From: Deltaproteobacteria bacterium
GTDB lineage: Bacteria > Desulfobacterota > DSM-4660 > Desulfatiglandales > Desulfatiglandaceae
Reading direction: 5' to 3'
Assembly (NCBI GenBank): GCA_013349725.1
Contig: DUZB01000199.1
Span: 1 to 7,646 of the forward strand
DNA length: 7,646 nucleotides
Shown here: positions 1 to 6,600 of the stretch, piece after piece
How the letters are laid out: each line of letters starts with the position of its first letter
How positions within the stretch are numbered: the first letter of the stretch is position 1
Translations under genes and position numbers: made by a program
The notes under the pieces: model-generated
What the model was told of the DNA's origin: nothing
Database searches by the model: none
Seen by the model: the letters and a program-made list of their open reading frames with translations, nothing else

Positions 1-858
1 CTTCATTCTTCTCCGAACATTGATCAAAAAGAATTCATGAATCCGGATAATTTCGTGGCTTTTGTGGATGGCGGCGGTTGCAGTACTTTTTCCGATATGC
101 TTCGTGATCATGTGATTGCCGAGATTCATCCCCAGATCCCGTGTATGATTACGGTTGACCATTCTCTATCTGGCGGAGTTTTTCGGAAACTGTCGGAATT
201 TTACGGACCTGAAGATCTGAGCCTGATTGTGCTGGACAGCCACACGGATGCGGTCCCGGTCTCCATCATGTCCGGTGCTGTGGAATACGACATGGAAACC
301 AACCCGGATTCGTTCCATGAGGCGGATGATCCCTTTTTGAAGAATCGTCCCGATTCCTTTAACGCCAGTTCTTTTGTTCACTATCTCCTGGAAGAAGGAA
401 CGGTGGTTCCCCACAACCTTATCCTTATCGGCGTGGGTGATTTTCCTTCGAAACGATCTTTCAGGATAAAGGATGAACGGTTGGTGAAATATGTGGGGGT
501 TTTTTCCGGTTTAAAGAGAAAAGGAGTTAAAATCCTGACCAAAAAGGATCTGATCAGCAGTCCTTCCAAGCTGAAAAACACGCTGAAAAACATCCATACA
601 CAGTATGTGTATATTTCCATTGACATGGATATCGGCGCCGGGAACGCTCTCGATGGGGTCCGGTTCAGAAACCGACACGGATTAAATGAAAAACAGATAA
701 ACAACATTGCCGTCCAGTTGCAGGCCCTTCTTTCCAGCGGATGTGAACTGGTGGGGATGGATATCACCGAGATAAATGCCAGAAATGTGAGGATGGGCGA
801 TCGTACATGCCGAATCGCGGCAAATCTAATAAAGAGGCTCTGTTTTGATCTGGAATAA
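1..858 (+). CDS. Arginase/agmatinase-fold (ureohydrolase) protein, 5' end outside the window
   Basis: Ureohydrolases use two Mn(II) ions to hydrolyse guanidino or related C-N bonds (arginine, agmatine, formiminoglutamate). All six expected metal ligands are visible, numbering from the ATG at 37: His42 (VDHS), Asp67, His69 and Asp71 (LDSHTD, for the usual DAHxD), and Asp196 and Asp198 (SIDMD). Glu245 in DITEIN matches the conserved late Glu. The frame has no stop between base 1 and the ATG at 37, and that ATG has no convincing ribosome binding site. Family members usually have about 100 residues before the DHS motif and only about 40 follow this ATG, so the true start is probably upstream and the gene partial here. 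The C-terminus is complete, with a TAA stop. Substrate is unknown: the DSHTD variant and the stretch of about 125 residues between the two Asp motifs set it apart from classical arginase. Family fairly sure, substrate not. Confidence 0.8.
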   Translation, partial: LHSSPNIDQKEFMNPDNFVAFVDGGGCSTFSDMLRDHVIAEIHPQIPCMITVDHSLSGGVFRKLSEFYGPEDLSLIVLDSHTDAVPVSIMSGAVEYDMETNPDSFHEADDPFLKNRPDSFNASSFVHYLLEEGTVVPHNLILIGVGDFPSKRSFRIKDERLVKYVGVFSGLKRKGVKILTKKDLISSPSKLKNTLKNIHTQYVYISIDMDIGAGNALDGVRFRNRHGLNEKQINNIAVQLQALLSSGCELVGMDITEINARNVRMGDRTCRIAANLIKRLCFDLE

Positions 859-942
859 TGGCATCGCGCCTGTTTTTCCGGTAGTTCTCCAAACGCAACA
901 TTGAACTTGCAAGATGAAAACAATTATGTTTAATTCAAAATA

Positions 943-969
943 CGGACCTCGCCAAATTAGCGAGGTCTG
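943..969. other. Hairpin between the ureohydrolase and the small membrane protein
   Basis: A perfect 8-bp inverted repeat (945-952 with 960-967) around a 7-base loop extends to 10 bp through a G-T and a C-G pair. No T-run follows it on the + strand, so it is not a textbook intrinsic terminator for the gene to its left. On the - strand it is followed by the moderately T-rich TATTTTG. It may stabilise the 3' end of the upstream transcript or be a weak terminator. Elsewhere, 859-999 shows nothing I can identify. Confidence 0.4.
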
Positions 970-1005
970 AATTCATACAAACTGATTCTAAGAGAAGGAA
1001 TGATT

Positions 1006-1281
1006 ATGGAAGTCCTGTATACGACCGAACTAACGATTCCCATGTATCAAGTAGGGCTTCTAATGGTGTTAACTACGTTGGGCCTTCTTTTCAGCAGAAT
1101 CAAACTTGCGCTTCTGATTAATTTTCTATTTGCTTTGTACTGGGGATACTGGTTGAACAGGGAGAATGTAATCGGGACAGGTATCCCTGAGATTGATGCG
1201 TTTACCATCGGATATTTCGGTTTCGGCTTCCTGATTGTTATTTTTGTGGTGATCGGTTTCATGCTGGAGTCTACCAGATAA
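1006..1281 (+). CDS. Small three-helix membrane protein of unknown function
   Basis: A 91-residue, strongly hydrophobic protein that I do not recognise. Three probable membrane segments are visible, at roughly residues 10-28 (IPMYQVGLLMV onward), 32-49 (LLINFLFALYWGYW) and 66-86 (IGYFGFGFLIVIFVVIGF). A short loop containing NRENVIGTGIPEID joins helices 2 and 3. It has no cleavable signal peptide. I chose the ATG at 1006 over the one at 1000: the AAGGA at 995-999 lies 6 bases before 1006 but directly touches 1000. It sits about 95 bases upstream of eno on the same strand. No metabolic link to enolase is evident, and adjacency is the only connection. The composition and the ribosome binding site support a real gene; its role cannot be read from sequence. 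Confidence 0.7.
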   Translation: MEVLYTTELTIPMYQVGLLMVLTTLGLLFSRIKLALLINFLFALYWGYWLNRENVIGTGIPEIDAFTIGYFGFGFLIVIFVVIGFMLESTR

Positions 1282-1337
1282 CTCCGACGCATTTGCCAAC
1301 TCAACGATTCAATCACTCAACTATTTGACGATTTGTG

Positions 1338-1343
1338 TATACT
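1338..1343 (+). promoter_or_regulatory. Possible -10 element (TATACT) upstream of eno
   Basis: TATACT lies about 33 bases before the eno start. A TTGACG at 1325-1330 is only 7 bases upstream, so the two cannot act as a -35/-10 pair, and the hexamer at the right distance (about 1315-1320) is poor. If real, this is a weak sigma70-type promoter or one needing an activator. eno could also be read through from the membrane-protein gene. Confidence 0.25.
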
Positions 1344-1345
1344 GA

Positions 1346-2650
<1,305 letters not shown>

Positions 2651-2660
2651 TTGACGGATT

Positions 2661-2704
2661 GCCGGCCCGCGGCCTCCGGCCCATAGGGGCCTACGACCCG
2701 GAGG
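2661..2704. other. GC-rich hairpin-forming spacer after eno
   Basis: The 89-base gap between eno and the next gene is very GC-rich and can form competing stems: a 7-bp stem, CCTCCGG (2673-2679) with CCGGAGG (2698-2704); a nested hairpin, GGCCC (2678-2682) with GGGCC (2687-2691) over the loop ATAG; and GCCGG (2661-2665) with CCGGC (2676-2680). These share bases, so not all can exist at once. No T-run follows, so it does not look like a normal intrinsic terminator. It could protect the eno message end or separate its expression from the downstream gene. Confidence 0.45.
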
Positions 2705-2739
2705 GATTGCGGAAGGCACACCTAACGGAGAGATGAAGA

Positions 2740-2994
2740 ATGGCGTATGATGCAAGCAAGGATAAGGTGCTGGTTGGCTGGGAGAACCAGGAAACAGGTC
2801 TGCAGTTATCCATTAATCAATATGGGGATGGAGAACCGAAACTGCAGATAGGACCAAGGGCCTATACCAAAAAAGACGGGAGCAGAAGCGCCACCAAGGC
2901 GGGCAGGCTCGGGATTGATGACGTCCTCTGGATAAGTGAAGTGATCGAAGAGGTAAAAGACCGGATGAAGGATCTGTTTATCGACGAAGGTTGA
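2740..2994 (+). CDS. Small conserved-looking protein, possibly PC4/YdbC-like nucleic-acid-binding fold
   Basis: An 84-residue soluble protein. The ATG at 2740 follows GGAGAG (2727-2732) with a 7-base gap; an earlier ATG at 2733 runs into a stop after five codons. It has no signal peptide and no cysteines. The layout looks like three or four beta strands (VLVGWEN, LQLSINQYG, PKLQIGPRAYTKK), then a basic, glycine-containing turn (KAGRLGID), then a long amphipathic helix (VLWISEVIEEVKDRMKDLF). That strand-strand-strand-turn-helix order, with a K-x-G-x-x-G/I-x turn before the helix, resembles the single-stranded-DNA-binding PC4/YdbC fold. This is inference from pattern, not a recognised homology. 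It lies 89 bases after eno on the same strand. A role in transcription or ssDNA binding is possible but unproven. Confidence 0.65.
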   Translation: MAYDASKDKVLVGWENQETGLQLSINQYGDGEPKLQIGPRAYTKKDGSRSATKAGRLGIDDVLWISEVIEEVKDRMKDLFIDEG

Positions 2995-3000
2995 TGGTCC

Positions 3001-3034
3001 CGTAAAAAGCAGGTTTTCTCGCAAAGACGCCAAG
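3001..3034 (+). repeat. Left arm of an imperfect inverted repeat bounding the transposase scar
   Basis: CGTAAAAAG (3001-3009), a 10-base spacer, then CGCAAAGACGCCAAG (3020-3034). The same order recurs on the opposite strand at 3594-3560, with an identical first block, an 11-base spacer and 13 of 15 matches in the second block. AAAAAG at 3004-3009 can also pair with CTTTTT at 3040-3045, giving a weak AT-rich hairpin ending in a T-run that might terminate transcription from the left; I give that little weight. Confidence 0.5.
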
Positions 3035-3045
3035 AAGCTCTTTTT

Positions 3046-3385
3046 GTAACTACTCAGGTCAACAAAGTGCTACAGAGAGATTGAGGGGATGTAGGGCTGC
3101 CCGACAACGGCACTGGCAATGGCATCCAAGATATTCGATGCCTGTTTTCTGGCAGTGGAGATATAGCTTCGAATTCGGGCAAACTGGTTAGCGCCTTGCA
3201 GAGTGCGAAAGCAGCCTGATATCTTGAGCCGGACTTTGATCATCCGGATATCTTGTTCCGCAAGATTGTTGGAAAAGGGAACATTCTTGTCATGCAGAAA
3301 GACCAGCACAGATGATTCATATTCGCACAGCCGCTCAAGCAAGTTTTGAGATTTCGTTTTTTTTCTCCGCCCAGGCTTGATCCTG
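3046..3385 (-). mobile_element. IS66-family remnant (one end plus the transposase C-terminus)
   Basis: The - strand encodes the typical end of an IS66-type DDE transposase (KTKSQNLLERL, VPFSNNLAEQDIRMIK, KISGCFR, ARIRSYISTARKQ). The + strand sequence beginning GTAACTACTCAGG at 3046, 24 bases beyond the transposase stop, may be the element's terminal repeat, since IS66 ends commonly begin GTAA. The rest of the element, including the accessory genes usual in IS66, is absent. The inner boundary near 3385 is estimated from where IS66-like protein sequence begins. Confidence 0.6.
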
Positions 3386-3597
3386 CAGGGCTCCGGGATA
3401 TGAATGGAAAGTGGTAAAAGGTTTTTCAGCGTCTCTGCAACTGGATGCATAAGTGGCGGCGTAAATCCCTCCGGGAACGGTGGGCGAAGAGTTCGCCGCA
3501 AAGCTGTGCGAACCGGCGGTAAATCAATGTATCCTCTTTGCTCAAGCTTATCGATCATGCTTCGCGCCTTTGCGTTAGATTTTGTCTTTTTACGAAT
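3070..3597 (-). pseudogene. Chimeric remnant: DUF4338/DruA-like start fused in frame to IS66 transposase C-terminus
   Basis: The frame is open from 3597 to the TAG at 3070, with its first ATG at 3558 (162 residues). Residues about 58-162 from that ATG are the C-terminal part of an IS66-family transposase, including VPFSNNLAEQD, whose Glu101 is the last acidic residue of the DDE triad, and the KISGCFR and SYISTARKQ motifs. The other two catalytic acids and roughly 300 residues are missing, so it cannot transpose. Residues 1-56, and about 13 codons before the ATG, are not IS66-like: KLEQRGYIDLPPVR, then PPF, then LKNLLPLSIHIPE resemble the N-terminal part of DUF4338 (DruA-type) proteins, with LP-P-R and L-PL-I spacing. 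No good ribosome binding site precedes the ATG. It lies just downstream of glmM on the same strand. The IS66 part is sure; the DUF4338 part is a pattern-based inference. Confidence 0.7.
3560..3594 (-). repeat. Right arm of the imperfect inverted repeat bounding the transposase scar
   Basis: Read on the - strand from 3594: CGTAAAAAG (3594-3586), an 11-base spacer, then CGCAAAGGCGCGAAG (3574-3560). It mirrors the arm at 3001-3034 and starts 12 bases downstream of the glmM stop. The cgcaaag-type block resembles short dispersed repeats I associate with deltaproteobacterial chromosomes. I see no target-site duplication outside the two arms. Confidence 0.5.
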
Positions 3598-3606
3598 TCA
3601 TGAAAG

Positions 3607-4962
3607 TCAGGGCTCGCCCAACGCAGTGGTTACCTGTTCGGCGATCAGCCGGCAGTATCTTTCCGTGACTTCCACTGAAGGGCCTTCCACCATCACCCTG
3701 CACACATTCTGGGTTCCTGAATAGCGCACGAGGACGCGCCCTTCGGAACCCAGTTCTTTTTCCGTGGCTGAAATGGCGTCCTGTACCAGGGGAACAGTGG
3801 AGAGGGCGGGTTTTCTGCCGACAGGAACGTTTATGAGTTTTTGGGGATAGACATCCATCAGGGCGGCCAGTTCCGAAAGGGGCTTCCCTTTCCTGATCAT
3901 TGCTGCCGTCACCTGGAGCGCCGTAACCATGCCATCGCTCGTGGTATGGTGATCCAGCAGGATAATGTGCCCCGATTCTTCACCACCGGCTACCGCGCCA
4001 AGACGCAGCATATCCCTAAGGATCTGTCGATCTCCGACACGGGAGGCATGCCGCTCGATGCCTAATTTTTTGCAGGCCATGGTGAGCCCTATGTTGCTCA
4101 TGACGGAGCTTACGATCAGGTTATTTTTCAAACGCTCCTGTTCCTTCAGTGCTGCGGCGCAAATAAGGAGAATCTGATCTCCGGTGATCTCTTTTCCCTT
4201 TTCGTCCACCGCGATCAAACGGTCGCCATCCCCGTCAAAGGCAACTCCCAGTTGAGCGCCGGTCTCTACAACCCGTTTTTGAAGGTCCCGGGTATGCTGA
4301 GAGCCGCAGTTCCGATTGATATTCATGCCGTCCGGGGCATTGTGGATGACTTCCACGTGGGCGCCCAACCGGGAAAAAAGGAGAGGAGCTGCGTCAGATG
4401 TCGCTCCGTTGGCCGTATCTACGATAATTTTCATCCCCCTAATGGAAACATCATCCGGCATGGTTCTGGCGACAAAAGAGACATATTGTTCCATCACTTC
4501 ATCTATTTTTTCAACCTGTCCAACACCGCTGGAAAGGGGGGCTTCCTCCGGCAATCTTCCTCCCAGTATCAGATCCTCGATGGATTCTTCCTCGCTGTCG
4601 GTCATCTTCAATCCGCTGCCTGAAAAAAGCTTTATTCCGTTATCCTGGTAAGGATTGTGAGAGGCGGAAATGACGATACCTGCATCCGCCTTCACCACCC
4701 TGGCCATATAGGCTATTCCGGGGGTTGGCAGTACTCCTACAGGGCAGGGTGTTCCCCCCATGGACATGATCCCTGATTCAAGGGAATGTTCGAGCATTTC
4801 CCCTGTGATGCGCGTATCCCTGCCGATAATGATCCGTATTTCTTTGTTCCCTTTTTTCAGGAATCGCGTGATAGCCTGGCCCATGGAGAAGGCGGTGGGC
4901 CCATCCAGAGGATACCGGTTTGCTTCTCCCCGGATGCCATCGGTTCCGAATAATCTACCCAT
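3607..4962 (-). CDS. glmM: Phosphoglucosamine mutase GlmM
   Basis: Interconverts glucosamine-6-phosphate and glucosamine-1-phosphate, a step on the way to UDP-GlcNAc for peptidoglycan and LPS. The 451 residues match the usual length (about 445-455). The N-terminus GRLFGTDGIRGEAN is diagnostic. Ser101 in ISASHNPYQDNGIK is the phosphorylated catalytic serine. DGDGDR (243-248) binds Mg2+. GGEESGH (327-333) is the sugar-binding loop, and RYSGTQN (413-419) followed by CRVMVEG is the phosphate-binding loop; many GlmM proteins read R-x-SGTEP there, so Gln-Asn is a mild variant. The ATG at 4962 directly follows the TAG of the upstream beta-helix gene (TAGATG, no gap). Its ribosome binding site, AGGAG 8 bases before the ATG, lies inside that gene, so the two are surely co-transcribed and probably translationally coupled. 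The activator of GlmM is normally autophosphorylation or glucose/glucosamine-1,6-bisphosphate. Confidence 0.97.
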   Translation of the reverse strand: MGRLFGTDGIRGEANRYPLDGPTAFSMGQAITRFLKKGNKEIRIIIGRDTRITGEMLEHSLESGIMSMGGTPCPVGVLPTPGIAYMARVVKADAGIVISASHNPYQDNGIKLFSGSGLKMTDSEEESIEDLILGGRLPEEAPLSSGVGQVEKIDEVMEQYVSFVARTMPDDVSIRGMKIIVDTANGATSDAAPLLFSRLGAHVEVIHNAPDGMNINRNCGSQHTRDLQKRVVETGAQLGVAFDGDGDRLIAVDEKGKEITGDQILLICAAALKEQERLKNNLIVSSVMSNIGLTMACKKLGIERHASRVGDRQILRDMLRLGAVAGGEESGHIILLDHHTTSDGMVTALQVTAAMIRKGKPLSELAALMDVYPQKLINVPVGRKPALSTVPLVQDAISATEKELGSEGRVLVRYSGTQNVCRVMVEGPSVEVTERYCRLIAEQVTTALGEP

Positions 4963-6228
4963 CTATTCCACTCCTGACGTTGATGAATTCTTAAAGAGTC
5001 CCATGGAAGGCAGAACTTCCGAAGCCTTTCTGGAAAGCTCTTCTATGATTTGATCCAGCCAGGCCGTTCCTTGCGCGACAATGGCAGGTGGAAGACTCTG
5101 AATTACTTGGACATAGTTTCCATCTGTACCTGTTTTGTGGATTTCCTCGAGAAGCAGATCGCGTGGGTTCAGTCCAATATGGTTGACATTCTCTGGTTCA
5201 AACACCTTACAAAGTTCATGGATTCTTTCAGGATATTCAACCTTTTCTGATTCGGACGAGACCCCTTCTTCTTTCCCCGAGGGATGGTTTAACTTTTCCG
5301 CCATGGATAAAAGCCTCTTTTTCCGCTCGGTTTTCGCTAAGGCAAGATTGTACAGGGCCCCGTTTAGGACCAGGTTTCCCATTTCCCGGGATTCAAAAAA
5401 AGGTTTTCTCACATGGTTGTACCACTGCTCAAGGGCCATTAAATTGCCGAGGTAAAGGATATTGTTTTCAATGATTCGTTTCATCCCCGTGTACATCCCC
5501 TGAACAAAGGGAACAACCCCTGCACGATGGGTTTTTCCGATGATGATCCGGCCGGTTTCGAGCACATCTTTGCGAAGAATGGCGCCTGCAGCTGTTACGT
5601 TTCCATAACCTAACCGCAACGGTCCTACTGAGCCCCCCTGGCCACCAAGGAAGATGGGGGGTTGATTCAGCATAACTCCCCTGGGTACATCCCCGAAAAG
5701 GGAGGGGGTGGTTTTATCGCCATTCGCGGTAAAATTAAAATGGATGTATGAACTCCCTACTTCGCTGTGGTTATTCCGGTTCGTTCCTCCGGCCATAAGG
5801 CAGTCACAGAAATTGATCAGGCTGCCGAGGGTGACAAACGGAAAGAGGATGGTCTGTTTCAAGCCTACGCAATGGGCGCAGCTTGCCTGCTCCTCCAGAA
5901 TAGATCCTTCCCGAACATGCGCTCCCATGCCCAGGGCGGCGCCTTCAAGAAAAACAGCTCTGTGAAAATACCCGCCCTTCAATGCCACCCCTGGTCCCAA
6001 CTGGCAGTTATCCATCGTGACGGGTCCTTCCTCGCCGATGATGGCCCCCTCGGAAATGGCGGTCTCCTCCCCGTAAATACGGCAACCAGGATAGATCTTG
6101 ACGCTTTTTCCGGAAATCTGATCAACGAGGACCTCATCGCCGATATCCAGGGTGAGAGGGTTTGGTATGTTCACTCCTTTTGTCAGGAGCATCGAGACTT
6201 TTTTTTGGCTTCTTGGTTCTAACTGCAA
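4963..6228 (-). CDS. GlmU-like left-handed beta-helix protein without a nucleotidyltransferase domain, TTG start
   Basis: A 421-residue protein upstream of glmM and abutting it. Residues about 40-235 are rich in hexapeptide-repeat-like turns (YPGCRIYGEETAISEGAIIG, LEGAALGMGAHV) of the left-handed beta-helix found in acyltransferases. The stretch NHSEVGSSYIHFNFTANGDKTT through PLRLGYGNVTAAGAILRKDV (residues 153-222) follows the layout of the GlmU acetyltransferase half (EVG, N-x-T-x-NGD-K-T, then a late G-x-G-x-V-x-AG-A-I). No GlmU N-terminal uridylyltransferase motif is present. Residues about 240-421 look helical and charged and I cannot assign them. I set the start at TTG 6228: AAGGAG (6240-6235) lies 6 bases before it, whereas the ATG at 6192 has no ribosome binding site and the open frame up to 6399 does not look coding. 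A role in amino-sugar acyl transfer or UDP-sugar metabolism with GlmM is likely; the exact reaction is unknown. Confidence 0.8.
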   Translation of the reverse strand: MQLEPRSQKKVSMLLTKGVNIPNPLTLDIGDEVLVDQISGKSVKIYPGCRIYGEETAISEGAIIGEEGPVTMDNCQLGPGVALKGGYFHRAVFLEGAALGMGAHVREGSILEEQASCAHCVGLKQTILFPFVTLGSLINFCDCLMAGGTNRNNHSEVGSSYIHFNFTANGDKTTPSLFGDVPRGVMLNQPPIFLGGQGGSVGPLRLGYGNVTAAGAILRKDVLETGRIIIGKTHRAGVVPFVQGMYTGMKRIIENNILYLGNLMALEQWYNHVRKPFFESREMGNLVLNGALYNLALAKTERKKRLLSMAEKLNHPSGKEEGVSSESEKVEYPERIHELCKVFEPENVNHIGLNPRDLLLEEIHKTGTDGNYVQVIQSLPPAIVAQGTAWLDQIIEELSRKASEVLPSMGLFKNSSTSGVE

Positions 6229-6234
6229 CGTGTT

Positions 6235-6240
6235 CTCCTT
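6235..6240 (-). promoter_or_regulatory. Ribosome binding site that fixes the TTG start of the beta-helix gene
   Basis: On the - strand AAGGAG is followed by AACACG and then TTG (6228-6226), an ideal 6-base spacing. This site decides for the TTG over the ATG at 6192 and over any start in the longer open frame reaching 6399. Confidence 0.75.
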
Positions 6241-6274
6241 CGGAATAAAACCTCGCGATTTACTCGTGATCAAA

Positions 6275-6280
6275 ATTGTA
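6275..6280 (-). promoter_or_regulatory. Possible -10 element for the beta-helix/glmM operon
   Basis: TACAAT on the - strand, 46 bases before the TTG start. The hexamer 17 bases upstream is T-rich but a poor match to TTGACA, so this is only a weak candidate. No better promoter is apparent for this operon within 6229-6440. Confidence 0.3.
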
Positions 6281-6406
6281 CGCCGAGCAGGCAAGCAGAA
6301 AAATAACAGATTCCAGGGTTGAAGGCAATGGTCATTCGTACATATGGAGCCACCTGCATTTCTGTGGAGAATACCAGGAAACCTGATACATTTCGGCATC
6401 CTTCAA

Positions 6407-6431
6407 TAAGGCCTTAAAGTGTTTACACTTT
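6407..6431. promoter_or_regulatory. Two adjoining palindromes, candidate regulator binding sites
   Basis: TAAGGCCTTA (6407-6416) is a perfect 10-bp palindrome. It shares its last base with AAAGTGTTTACACTTT (6416-6431), a 7+2+7 inverted repeat. They sit roughly mid-way between the divergent beta-helix/glmM operon and the TetR gene, in sequence that does not look coding. The size and symmetry suit a dimeric repressor or activator; which protein binds, if any, cannot be told. Confidence 0.45.
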
Positions 6432-6479
6432 CTACCGTTCAATACCAGAGGATATAAACTTGATCAACAGAAAAAATCC

Positions 6480-6508
6480 TTGACGACCAAACACATGTTT
6501 GATACAAA
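6480..6508 (+). promoter_or_regulatory. Sigma70-type promoter for the TetR-efflux operon
   Basis: TTGACG (6480-6485), a 17-base spacer, then TACAAA (6503-6508). It is the best promoter match in the window and would start transcription near 6515, leaving a leader of about 85 bases before the ATG at 6601. The leader contains an AAAGGAG (6572-6578) that serves no visible start codon. Dyads inside the spacer and over the -10 suggest repression. Confidence 0.6.
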
Positions 6509-6524
6509 CGTTCGTTCGTCGTTT
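6488..6524. promoter_or_regulatory. Candidate operator(s) overlapping the TetR promoter
   Basis: CAAACA-CA-TGTTTG (6488-6501) is a 6+2+6 inverted repeat lying entirely between the -35 and -10. A second dyad, AAACG (6506-6510) with CGTTT (6520-6524), overlaps the -10 and the likely transcription start, and contains AACGTTCGTT (6507-6516). A dimeric repressor bound here would block RNA polymerase. Autorepression by the adjacent TetR protein is the simplest reading, since that family commonly binds dyads over its own promoter. Confidence 0.5.
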
Positions 6525-6600
6525 TCTTTCCGTCTGTGTAACTTTTCCGGGAAGGAATACGATAAAATATAAAAGGAGAAATTTTTCTTCCGAGGCCGTT

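Larger units (their letters stand above)
6229..6600. other. 372-base divergent control region
   Basis: This holds no convincing gene. It carries the ribosome binding site and a weak -10 for the leftward beta-helix/glmM operon, two adjoining palindromes (6407-6431), an 8-bp palindrome TTGATCAA (6460-6467), the rightward TetR promoter with overlapping dyads, and the 5' leader of the TetR message. The stretch 6281-6406 shows nothing I can assign. Confidence 0.6.

Noticed and set aside
381..923. 180-residue open frame antisense to the ureohydrolase
   Set aside because: The sense frame carries all metal-binding motifs. The antisense frame is rich in Ser, Arg and Phe with no motif, and no ribosome binding site supports it.
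1325..1343. TTGACG and TATACT as a promoter pair before eno
   Set aside because: The spacing is only 7 bases, far too short for a -35/-10 pair. Only the TATACT was kept, as a weak candidate.
3001..3597. A working Druantia-type defence gene
   Set aside because: Only a short DUF4338-like N-terminal fragment is present, fused to a transposase tail. There are no helicase or other Druantia partners nearby, so this is a remnant rather than a system.
6229..6399. Longer N-terminus for the beta-helix gene, starting at 6399
   Set aside because: The extra 57 residues look like translated control region (rich in Cys, Arg and Trp, with no domain pattern), no ribosome binding site precedes that ATG, and AAGGAG sits perfectly before the TTG at 6228.
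6499..6600. TTG at 6499 as the start of the TetR gene
   Set aside because: It lies within the promoter and operator dyads, and the extension does not resemble a TetR N-terminus. The ATG at 6601 has a GAGG at the right distance and gives the usual length.
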